64,000 nt of DNA, taken from Scatomonas sp963930955. Its GTDB lineage: Bacteria > Bacillota > Clostridia > Lachnospirales > Lachnospiraceae. The notes below the pieces were generated by a model. It was not told the origin of the DNA. It did no database searches and was given only the letters and a program-made list of their open reading frames with translations. Shown piece after piece: positions 56,623 to 64,000 of this stretch. Within the stretch, counting starts at the first letter, position 1. Each line of letters starts with the position of its first letter. The translations under genes and the position numbers were made by a program. The stretch lies in NCBI GenBank assembly GCA_963930955.1, contig OZ006967.1, positions 1 to 64,000 on the forward strand. Direction: 5' to 3'.

Positions 56623-58737
56623 TTATTGGGGCCCGAACGTCAGATCGTCGAAACGGTAGGAAGCGCTGCCAGCCCCGTCAATATATACATAGATGGTTCC
56701 GGAGGATACACCCTCTTCGCCGTAGATAGTCCCGGAATAGTCGCTGCCATCCGCCCAGGGATCCTCGCCGCTGTAAACGGTCGTGCTGACATCTCCCTGT
56801 ACCAGGACCAGTTCCACATAACCGGCCCCTTCATAACCGGAGGGTACCGACAGGGTATTCTGGCAGACCCACTGACCGGCTGTCTCTCCCTCTTCCGAGT
56901 TTATGGTCAGAGTAATGGATGTGCCTGCCGGGACTTCCGTTCCCGGTTCCGGGTCCATGGCGATTACATCGCCGATATTGTAGCGGTTATCGTAGCCGGT
57001 TGTTGTGGCGTAGGTAAGTCCCTGGCCGTCCAGAACCTGTTTTGCCGTGGCCTCATCCAGCCCCAGCAGATCCCGGAGAACCACCGGTTCCGCTTCTTCC
57101 TCTTCTTCCTCCGGACCCACGCTGACCGTAATGGTCACGGTGGAGCCTTCCTCCACCTGGGTTCCCTCATTGGGATTTACAGAGATCACATGGCCGATAG
57201 CCACGCTGTCACTGTTGGCCTGTTCAGAGGCCACCTGCAGGCCCGCCGCTGCAATGGCGTCTTCCGCATCGCTCTGAGAAGCGCCTACAAGACCGCTGGG
57301 AACGGTTACGGAGGTCACTTCCGGACCGGAGCTGACGGTTACCCGGATCGTAGTATTCTCATCCACACGGGTTCCGGCCACCGGATCCTGGGAAATAATC
57401 TGTCCCTCCGGATATTCCTCTGAAGCTGCCGTGCCGGCCGGGGCGATGCCCAGGCTGAGACCGTTGGCCTCCGAGGTAGCCTCCGCTACGGTTTTGCCCA
57501 GGAAGCTGGGCACCTCCACTCCCTCCTCCTCTTCTTCCGAGGTTCCGGAAGAACTGGCAGCAATGGTGGGAGCAGGATTTGAGGTGTCGGAGGAGCCGCC
57601 TCTGTGAAAGAGACCGGCCATATTTCCAATAATAACCACCAGAATGATCACGATCACCGCGCCGATGAGAATACCGCCGATGGTAATGGCCTTCTCCAGT
57701 TTGGAGCTGACCATATCGTCATCATCGTCATCATCCCGGTACCGCTTCCGGTCGTCCTCAAACTCTTCGTAATCTTCCTTTTTCTTTTTCTCCGTCTGGC
57801 GTGCCGGAGCCGCCGCCCGGGCGGTCTGGGACGTCTGTCCGGTCTTCCCTGCCTTCCCGGCCATAGTAGCCGTCTGGGCATGGGCGCTCAGAGGCGTCAG
57901 ACTGACAAAATTTCCCTGAGGCTCCAGCAGAGAATGCTTCAGATCCTCCACCAGTTCCGCCATATTCTGATAACGGCGTTCCGGATTCTTCTGGGTACAT
58001 TTCAGAATGATCTGCTCCAGAGAATAGGGCAGATCCGGCGTATATCTGGAAGGCGGAACCATTTCCTCCTGAAGATGCTTAATGGCTACAGACACCGTAC
58101 TGTCTCCATCATAGGGCACCCGTCCCGTAACCATCTCATACATGGTGATACCCAGGGAATAAACATCACTGCGGGCATCTGAGGCGCCGCCCCGCACCTG
58201 CTCCGGAGAGCTGTAATGGACAGAGCCCATAACATTCCCTGTGATGGTATTGGAATTGGTGGCCTTTGCAATGCCGAAATCCGACAGTTTAACCTTTCCG
58301 TCGGTAGATATGATAATATTCTGAGGTTTTACATCCCGATGAACAATTCCCCGGTTATGAGCCGCCTCCAGTCCCAGGGACACCTGGATGGCAATGCTGG
58401 TAGCTTCCTTGACGCTTAATTTACCCTTCCTGGTGATGTAGGCTTTGAGGGTAATGCCCTCTACCAGTTCCATCACAATAAAGTAGAGTCCCCGGTCCTC
58501 CCCTACGTCGAATACGTTTACCACGTTGGGATGGGCAAGGCCTGCGGCCGCCTGGGCTTCTTTCCGGAACTTGACAATAAAATTGGCGTCTTCCCGGAAT
58601 TCCGGCTTCAGAACTTTCACTGCCACCATCCGGTCCAGCTTCTGATCTCTGGCTTTATAGACGTCCGCCATGCCGCCGGCCCCGATCCGGGACATAATCT
58701 CGTATCTTTCCCCTAATATTACTCCCTCTTTTATCAT
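56623..58737 (-). CDS. prkC: Ser/Thr kinase PrkC with PASTA domains
   Basis: 704 residues. Kinase domain 1-270: glycine loop IGAGGMADVY, VAVKVLK, catalytic HRDVKPQN, DFG, SPEQ. A Lys/Glu and then Asp-rich stretch (DDRKRYRDDDDDDD, about 320-340) precedes the membrane span (about 350-372). Outside are three PASTA domains (about 405-612), then a C-terminal 90-residue region rich in Gly/Tyr/Ser. PASTA kinases sense muropeptides and lipid II. The 4-base overlap with prpC pairs it with its phosphatase. Confidence 0.95.
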   Translation of the reverse strand: MIKEGVILGERYEIMSRIGAGGMADVYKARDQKLDRMVAVKVLKPEFREDANFIVKFRKEAQAAAGLAHPNVVNVFDVGEDRGLYFIVMELVEGITLKAYITRKGKLSVKEATSIAIQVSLGLEAAHNRGIVHRDVKPQNIIISTDGKVKLSDFGIAKATNSNTITGNVMGSVHYSSPEQVRGGASDARSDVYSLGITMYEMVTGRVPYDGDSTVSVAIKHLQEEMVPPSRYTPDLPYSLEQIILKCTQKNPERRYQNMAELVEDLKHSLLEPQGNFVSLTPLSAHAQTATMAGKAGKTGQTSQTARAAAPARQTEKKKKEDYEEFEDDRKRYRDDDDDDDMVSSKLEKAITIGGILIGAVIVIILVVIIGNMAGLFHRGGSSDTSNPAPTIAASSSGTSEEEEEGVEVPSFLGKTVAEATSEANGLSLGIAPAGTAASEEYPEGQIISQDPVAGTRVDENTTIRVTVSSGPEVTSVTVPSGLVGASQSDAEDAIAAAGLQVASEQANSDSVAIGHVISVNPNEGTQVEEGSTVTITVSVGPEEEEEEAEPVVLRDLLGLDEATAKQVLDGQGLTYATTTGYDNRYNIGDVIAMDPEPGTEVPAGTSITLTINSEEGETAGQWVCQNTLSVPSGYEGAGYVELVLVQGDVSTTVYSGEDPWADGSDYSGTIYGEEGVSSGTIYVYIDGAGSASYRFDDLTFGPQ

Positions 58738-59471
58738 TCTTTCACCTCATCTGTAAATGGTTCAATGACAATCACCGCAATGTTATCTTTCCCGCCATTT
58801 GCATTGGCCTGATCCACCAGCTCCTGGGCTCTGTCCTCCCCTGGCCCGGAGCGGAGTATTTCGTATATATCCCGGTCTGAGACCATATTGGTCAGACCAT
58901 CCGAACAGATAAGGATCTGATCGCCGGATTCCAGTTTTACATCAAAAAAATCTATCTTCAAATCTTCGCTGGTGCCCACGGCACGGGTGATAATGTTCTT
59001 ATCCGGATGATTCACAGCTTCCTCCGGCCGGAGTTCTCCCAAACGCACCATCTCCGCCACCAGGGAATGATCCTGGGTGATCTGGCGCATGGCGCTTCCC
59101 GCCAGATACAGCCTGCTGTCTCCCACGTTGGCCACATAGGCGTACCCTCCTACTACCGTGGCGGCCACCATAGTGGTTCCCATGCCCGACATGGAAGCGT
59201 TCTCGTGAGCCTGCTGAAGGATCTCCCGATTGGCCTCCTCAATGGCGTTGCGGATGATCTTCACGGGATTGAAGTTTTTATCCTTCTTTACTGTCTCTAC
59301 CAGAACGGAGACCCCGTACCGGGAAGCAAAATCCCCGGCATTATGGCCTCCCATGCCGTCAGCCACCACAAAAAGGTTCGGAAGATTTCCCACCGGTTCA
59401 GCGGAAGTATATATATAGTCCTGATTCATCTGTCGTTTCTGTCCGATGTCGGTTGCAGAAAATATCTTCAT
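58734..59471 (-). CDS. prpC: PP2C-type protein phosphatase (Stp1/PrpC)
   Basis: 245 residues. Metal motifs DIGQKRQMNQDY, VADGMGGHNAG, VGDSRLYL, ICSDGLTNMV and GGKDNIAVIVIE are all present. Reverses PrkC phosphorylation. Overlaps rlmN and prkC by 4 bases. Confidence 0.95.
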   Translation of the reverse strand: MKIFSATDIGQKRQMNQDYIYTSAEPVGNLPNLFVVADGMGGHNAGDFASRYGVSVLVETVKKDKNFNPVKIIRNAIEEANREILQQAHENASMSGMGTTMVAATVVGGYAYVANVGDSRLYLAGSAMRQITQDHSLVAEMVRLGELRPEEAVNHPDKNIITRAVGTSEDLKIDFFDVKLESGDQILICSDGLTNMVSDRDIYEILRSGPGEDRAQELVDQANANGGKDNIAVIVIEPFTDEVKE

Positions 59472-60535
59472 ATATTCTTCTCCTGGTTATCTAAATAACT
59501 TTTTCGCAATTGCCCGCAGGCGCCGTCAATATCGCCGCCCATTTCTCTTCTAATAGTAACATTAATTCCGTATTTTTCAAGTTTATTTTGAAAATCCTCC
59601 ACCATTTTTTTACCGGATCGCCTGTATTTTCGCTCCTTTACCGGATTGATGGGGATCAGATTTACATGGCAGTTATGCCCTGCCAGCAGAGCTGCCAGCT
59701 TCCCGGCATCCTCCGGCTGATCGTTTTCACCGGCTGCCAGGGCGTACTCAAAAGTGATGCGTCGGCCGGTTTTGCGGAAATAATTGGCACAGGCTTCCAG
59801 CACCTCTTCCAGCGCGTATTTCCTGGCTATTGGCATCAGCGCTCTTCGCGTTTCATCGTCCGGAGCGTGGAGAGAAAGAGCCAGAGTGATCTGCAGCTGT
59901 TCTTCCGCCAGCCGGTACATTTCCGGTACCAGGCCGCAGGTGGAGACTGTAATATTCCGCTGGCTCAGGTTCATTCCCTGATCAGAACTGATCAGCCGCA
60001 GAAAGCGCACCAGATTTTCATAATTATCCAGAGGCTCCCCGGTACCCATGACTACCACATTGGATACCCGCTCCCCTGTAAGTTTCTGTATTTTATACAC
60101 CTGTCCCAGCATTTCCGAGGCCCGAAGAGACCGGGTCAGCCCGCCCAGAGTGGAGGCGCAGAACCGGCAGCCCATACGGCAGCCCACCTGGGAAGAAATG
60201 CACACGGAATTGCCGTGGCGGTATTTCATCCACACGCTTTCGATCACATTCCCGTCGGAAAGCCGGAAAAGATATTTCCGCGTTCCGTCCAGGGCGGACT
60301 CCCGCATATCCACTGCCTCCAGCACCGGCAGTGGTTCTTCTTCCGCCAGCCTTTTCCGAAGTTTCTCCGGCAGGTTTGTCATTTCCTGGTAGGACTCCGC
60401 CTGTTTCTGATGCAGCCAGGAAAAAAGCTGTCCGCCCCGGAAGGGCTTTTCCCCCAGCTGTATCATTTTTTCTCTTAATTCCTCCGGATACAGGGATTTC
60501 AGATCCAGCCCTGCCTCCTGTGTTTCCAAGTTCAT
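59468..60535 (-). CDS. rlmN: 23S rRNA A2503/tRNA A37 methyltransferase RlmN
   Basis: 355 residues. Radical SAM cluster C-X3-C-X2-C in SSQVGCRMGCRFCASTLGG, VVMGTGEPLDNYENL, and the catalytic C-terminal cysteine in GACGQLRKSYL. A housekeeping RlmN rather than Cfr by its neighbours and motifs. Starts 4 bases after rsmB. Confidence 0.95.
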   Translation of the reverse strand: MNLETQEAGLDLKSLYPEELREKMIQLGEKPFRGGQLFSWLHQKQAESYQEMTNLPEKLRKRLAEEEPLPVLEAVDMRESALDGTRKYLFRLSDGNVIESVWMKYRHGNSVCISSQVGCRMGCRFCASTLGGLTRSLRASEMLGQVYKIQKLTGERVSNVVVMGTGEPLDNYENLVRFLRLISSDQGMNLSQRNITVSTCGLVPEMYRLAEEQLQITLALSLHAPDDETRRALMPIARKYALEEVLEACANYFRKTGRRITFEYALAAGENDQPEDAGKLAALLAGHNCHVNLIPINPVKERKYRRSGKKMVEDFQNKLEKYGINVTIRREMGGDIDGACGQLRKSYLDNQEKNI

Positions 60536-60538
60536 CTG

Positions 60539-61900
60539 TCACCGTCCGTTTCTCTTCTTTCGGAAGCGCGCTATAAAAAAGCCGTCGCAGTTATGTATCC
60601 CCGGAAACAGCTGCAGCCAGCCTTTTCCGGTGGAGTCCCCCCGCAGTTCCGGGGGAAGGTAAGGATCCAGGCTTTCCGGCTCAAAGGGAAAATTCCCGGA
60701 AAACCACCTGGCATTCTCCTGGTTCTCTCCGGGATTCACCGTGCAGGTACTGTACACCAGCACCCCGCCCGGCTTTACGTAGGCGGCAGCCCGGGTCAGG
60801 ATCCGTCTCTGCAGGGCTGTCAGGGCCTCTTCCTTTTCCCTGGATGCATAGTATTTGATATCCGGTTTTCTGCCGATCACTCCGTATCCGGAGCAGGGAA
60901 CGTCCGCCAGCACGGTATCAGCTTTTTCGATCATTTCCGGATCGTTTTCGCAGGCGTCCCACTGCTGCGGCCGCAGGTTTTTCAGGCCGCAGCGCTCCGC
61001 ATTTTCCCGGATCAGCTGTACTTTTCCCGGGGTCAGATCCCTGGAGATCACCAGGCTGTCTTCCCCTGCCAGATCCGCCAGGTAAATGCTTTTTCCTCCC
61101 GGAGCCCCGCAGAGATCCAGGATCAGGCTTCCCTTCCGGGGAGCCGCCGCCTCTGCCGCCAGCATAGAGCTTACATCCTGCACCTGGAGCAAGCCCTGCC
61201 TGAAAGCTTTCAGTTTCTCCAGCTGATCATAATTTTTCAGATAGCAGGCAGAGCGGACATAGGGAGCCGGTTCTGTCACCGCCCCCTGTTCCGCCAGCTC
61301 CCGCAGGGCCTCCTGCCGCTCTTTTTCCCCGCCCCGAAGCCTTACCGTTAAAGGTTTTTCCTCCAGGAATGCCGCCAGCATGGCTTCTGTGGTCTCTTTT
61401 CCCAATTCCTTCAGCCATTTGCCCGTAAGATATTCCGGCATAGAATATTTTACAGAAAGATTCCGAACAGGTTCCGCCGGATCCGGCCATTCCAGCCCCG
61501 GGAGACTGCGGGCAGCGGCCCTGAGCACGCCGTTGACAAAACCTTTCAGCTGGCCAAAGCCCTTCTTCCCGGCCAGCTTTACCGCCTCGTTTACCGCGGC
61601 GGAATCCGGAATGCTGTCCATATATTTCAGCTGATAGACCCCCATCCGCAGAAGTTCCCGGATCACCGGCTTCATTTTTCTCACCGGCACCTTTGAACAG
61701 GCGTCCAGAATATAATCCAGCTGCAGCCGGTACTCCAGGGTTCCCTGGCAGAGCCGGGTAAAAAAGGCCCGCTCCTGCCGGGGCAGGTACCGGTATTTTT
61801 CCAGCACCTGATGGATCAGGCTGCTGCTCTTCTGTTCCTTTCGGCTGATCTCCAGCAGTACTTCCAGAGCCAGCTCTCTGATATTGATTTTTTCAGTCAT
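60539..61900 (-). CDS. rsmB: 16S rRNA (cytosine(967)-C5)-methyltransferase RsmB
   Basis: 453 residues: N-terminal NusB-like domain (to about 140), then a Rossmann methyltransferase with LDLCGAPGGKSIYLA, catalytic PCSGYG and YSTCTVNPGENQ. Overlaps yugP by 8 bases. Confidence 0.95.
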   Translation of the reverse strand: MTEKINIRELALEVLLEISRKEQKSSSLIHQVLEKYRYLPRQERAFFTRLCQGTLEYRLQLDYILDACSKVPVRKMKPVIRELLRMGVYQLKYMDSIPDSAAVNEAVKLAGKKGFGQLKGFVNGVLRAAARSLPGLEWPDPAEPVRNLSVKYSMPEYLTGKWLKELGKETTEAMLAAFLEEKPLTVRLRGGEKERQEALRELAEQGAVTEPAPYVRSACYLKNYDQLEKLKAFRQGLLQVQDVSSMLAAEAAAPRKGSLILDLCGAPGGKSIYLADLAGEDSLVISRDLTPGKVQLIRENAERCGLKNLRPQQWDACENDPEMIEKADTVLADVPCSGYGVIGRKPDIKYYASREKEEALTALQRRILTRAAAYVKPGGVLVYSTCTVNPGENQENARWFSGNFPFEPESLDPYLPPELRGDSTGKGWLQLFPGIHNCDGFFIARFRKKRNGR

Positions 61901-62588
61901 CTCTTCTCCTTGCCAGCAGGATCAGCCGCAGCAGCTGCAGCAGGGAAGCGGCTACCGCCGCTACATAGGTCATGGCTGCGGCTCCCAGCACCTTTCTGCT
62001 TCCATACAGTTCCCCGCTTCCCATAATCCCTGTGCTCTCCAGCATCTTCAGGGCCCGGCCGGAAGCGTTCAGCTCCACCGGCAGGGTCACCACCTGAAAC
62101 AGCAGGGCGGCGCAGAACAAAATAATCCCTGCCAGCAAAAGAGGACGCATAGAAAAGATCAAACCGAAAAGAAACAAAGGCCAGGAAAGCTGAGAGCCAA
62201 AGTTGGCCGCCGGCACCAGGGCACCCCGGATTTTCAGCGGCACATAGCCGATGGCATCCTGTATGGCGTGGCCGCATTCGTGGGCCGCCACTCCCACCGC
62301 CGCCAGGGAAGTGCTTCCGTAGACAGAATCCGACAGCCGCAGCACCTTGGTTCTTGGATCATAGTGATCCGTCAGGCTGCCCCGGATGCGTTCCACCCGT
62401 ACATCCCGGATCCCGGCACTGCGGAGAATGCGTTCCGCGGTCTCCGCCCCGGTAAGTCCGGATACGCTCCGCACCCGGCTGTATTTCTGGAACGTGCGGC
62501 TCATATTCGCCTGCACCAGCAGGGAAATAACAAAGGCCAGGATCACCAGCAGATAGGTGCCGTCAATCCCCCAATAGTATAATGGCAT
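61893..62588 (-). CDS. Membrane zinc metallopeptidase (YugP family)
   Basis: 231 residues. Spans at the N-terminus and in the C-terminal half; zinc motif HECGHAIQDA (HExxH) at about 113-117, with the family's VYGSTSLAAVGVAAHE context. Substrate unknown. AAGGAGG precedes ATG 62588. Conserved companion of fmt/rsmB in clostridia. Confidence 0.9.
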   Translation of the reverse strand: MPLYYWGIDGTYLLVILAFVISLLVQANMSRTFQKYSRVRSVSGLTGAETAERILRSAGIRDVRVERIRGSLTDHYDPRTKVLRLSDSVYGSTSLAAVGVAAHECGHAIQDAIGYVPLKIRGALVPAANFGSQLSWPLFLFGLIFSMRPLLLAGIILFCAALLFQVVTLPVELNASGRALKMLESTGIMGSGELYGSRKVLGAAAMTYVAAVAASLLQLLRLILLARRRDD

Positions 62589-62625
62589 ATTTTTTCCTCC
62601 TTATGGCTGCCCGGGCGGTTTCCCT

Positions 62626-63558
62626 TTATCCCAGACGGGATCCCGGCTCTATGGGGTACCCCCGCAGAAAAGCGCCGGCATCCATCCGCTTCTTTCCCTC
62701 CAGCTGTACCTCCAGGATCTTTAAAATGCCTTCCCCGGTCTGTACGCTGAAGCTGCTTCGGTCTACGGCAGCAACGGTTCCCGGGGCTTCTTTGCTGTTC
62801 CCCTGGCAGACCATGCCCTTCCAGATTTTCAGGGTTTTCCCCTGACAGCGTGTATAAGCGCTGGGCCAGGGATTCAGCCCCCGTATTTTTCTCTCCAGTA
62901 CTTCCGCGGATTCCTCCCAGTTCAGCAGGCCATCCTCCTTGCGGATCATGCGGGCGTAAGGGGTCGGGCTCTCTTCCGGCTGTTTTTCCGGCTGCAGGCT
63001 TCCCTCCTGGATTTTGGGAAGGGTTGTCTTCAGCAGCTCTGCCCCGGCCCGGCTCAGTTTATCGAACAGACTTCCGCCAGTCTCATCCGGGGCCAGAGGA
63101 ACTTCCGTCCTGGCCAGCATATCTCCGGTATCCAGACCGGCGTCCATCTGCATAATGGTCACGCCGGAAACCGGTTCTCCATCCAGAACCGCCCACTGAA
63201 TCGGGGCGGCGCCCCGGTATTTCGGCAGCAGAGACGCGTGGATGTTAATGCAGCCGTACCTTGGCAGCTCCAGCAGTGCCTGGGGAATGATCTGCCCGAA
63301 GGCGGATACCACGATCACATCCGGTCCCAGCTCCTGTACCTTCCGGATAAATTCTTCCTCCCGGACTCTTGCCGGCTGGTATACCGGCAGACCCAATTCC
63401 AGGGCCTTCGCTTTCACCGGCGACATCTGCTGCGCCTTTCCCCTGCCTTTTGGTTTATCCGGCTGGGTTACAACCCCCAGTATTTCATAGCCGGCTTCCG
63501 CCAGCGCTTCCAGAGCTCCCACGGAAAAATCCGGGGTGCCCATAAATATCACTTTCAT
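62626..63558 (-). CDS. fmt: Methionyl-tRNA formyltransferase
   Basis: 310 residues. FMGTPDFSVGALEAL, formyl-donor site GCINIHASLLPKYRGAAPIQWAVLDGE (catalytic Asn/His) and DTGDML, then a C-terminal tRNA-binding domain. Makes fMet-tRNA. Overlaps def by 4 bases. Confidence 0.96.
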   Translation of the reverse strand: MKVIFMGTPDFSVGALEALAEAGYEILGVVTQPDKPKGRGKAQQMSPVKAKALELGLPVYQPARVREEEFIRKVQELGPDVIVVSAFGQIIPQALLELPRYGCINIHASLLPKYRGAAPIQWAVLDGEPVSGVTIMQMDAGLDTGDMLARTEVPLAPDETGGSLFDKLSRAGAELLKTTLPKIQEGSLQPEKQPEESPTPYARMIRKEDGLLNWEESAEVLERKIRGLNPWPSAYTRCQGKTLKIWKGMVCQGNSKEAPGTVAAVDRSSFSVQTGEGILKILEVQLEGKKRMDAGAFLRGYPIEPGSRLG

Positions 63559-64000
63559 TCTTCCTCTTCATCCTCCTGGTAATCGTTGTCCCGCAGAGGG
63601 CCCTGCACATATTTTGTATACATAATGCCGTCCAGATGATCGCATTCGTGGCAGACGGCCCGGGCCAGCAGCCCCTCGGCCTCCAGCTCAAACGGCTTCA
63701 TATCCAGATCAAAGGCCCGCACCTTTACTTTCTCCGGTCTGGCCACCAGTCCGCTTTTTCCAGGAAGGCTCAGGCAGCCCTCGTAGGAGGTCACCTCCCC
63801 GGAGGTCTCCAGGATCTCTGGATTGATCAAAATATAAGGATGTTCCCCGTCCACATCGATCACCACCAGCCTTTTCAGGATTCCCACCTGGGGCGCCGCC
63901 AGACCCACTCCGTAGGCCTCATACATGGTCTCCAGCATATCCTCCGCCAGCTGGCGGATCCGAGGAGTCACCTCCTCAATGGGTCTGCAGGTTTTCTCCA
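63555..64000 (-). CDS. def: Peptide deformylase (5' end beyond the window)
   Basis: Motifs I-III are present: GVGLAAPQVG, EGCLSLPG (metal Cys) and CHECDHLDG (HExxH). The frame stays open to the right edge, reading EKTCRPIEEVTPRIRQ, so about 30-35 N-terminal residues lie outside; ATG 63971 is not the real start. Removes the formyl group from nascent proteins; pairs with fmt. Confidence 0.95.
   Translation of the reverse strand, partial: EKTCRPIEEVTPRIRQLAEDMLETMYEAYGVGLAAPQVGILKRLVVIDVDGEHPYILINPEILETSGEVTSYEGCLSLPGKSGLVARPEKVKVRAFDLDMKPFELEAEGLLARAVCHECDHLDGIMYTKYVQGPLRDNDYQEDEEEE

Overview
The window reads as a chromosome segment of a spore-forming, low-oxygen Firmicute, most likely a gut Lachnospiraceae (class Clostridia). 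Support for this: a DUF6128 protein, the sporulation genes spoIIGA, sigE and sigG, a clostridial division/cell-wall (dcw) cluster with two class B PBPs, an oxygen-sensitive thiamine pathway using ThiH, FeoAB, and radical SAM enzymes. By eye the base composition is G+C-rich for a clostridium, with AT-richer islands at the ABC-F gene (14.4-16.1 kb) and the Rpn nuclease (25.3-26.2 kb). Genus is not resolved.

Layout. 0-1 kb: edge remnant of a DUF4143 ATPase, tRNA-Ser(CGA), tadA. 1-9.2 kb: DUF6128 protein (+), then a tight minus-strand run: EndoQ-UvrD fusion, phosphopantetheinyl transferase, membrane protein, FliB-like methylase, HAD phosphatase, NrdG-like activase. 9.3-12.9 kb: three-subunit molybdenum hydroxylase. 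13-16.2 kb: a multi-hairpin non-coding element, lysO behind a leader terminator, and an Lsa/CplR-type ABC-F resistance gene with a complete uORF attenuator. 16.2-19.8 kb: thiS-thiF-thiG-thiH-thiE. 19.8-26.2 kb: domain-swapped GH3 glycosidase, YczE-type membrane protein, CpaE-like ATPase plus FHA protein, Rpn nuclease. 26.4-31.9 kb: feoA-feoB, a radical SAM protein, a MATE exporter. 32.1-36.5 kb: sigG facing sigE/spoIIGA, and a secreted-repeat/ECF sigma/RsgI-like module. 36.5-39.5 kb: lipoprotein, aroD, aroE. 39.6-52.5 kb: dcw cluster (mraZ, rsmH, ftsL, two PBPs, mraY, murD, ftsW, murA, ftsQ, ftsZ). 53.2-64 kb: ychF, then def-fmt-yugP-rsmB-rlmN-prpC-prkC-rsgA-rpe-thiN.

How it fits together. 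The dcw cluster makes lipid II and the division machinery, and the PrkC/PrpC pair next to it usually senses wall fragments and controls growth and sporulation in Firmicutes. SpoIIGA processes pro-SigE, and the spoIIG promoter keeps the long-spacer, Spo0A-box architecture. Thiamine synthesis (thiSFGHE) and activation (thiN) are both present but separate.

The most unusual content is non-coding: a family of about 50-bp palindromes with solo arms, a roughly 190-bp multi-hairpin element sharing one arm with that family, a 53-bp-period tandem array before mraZ, and terminator hairpins placed before lysO, thiS, the ABC-F gene and the second PBP.
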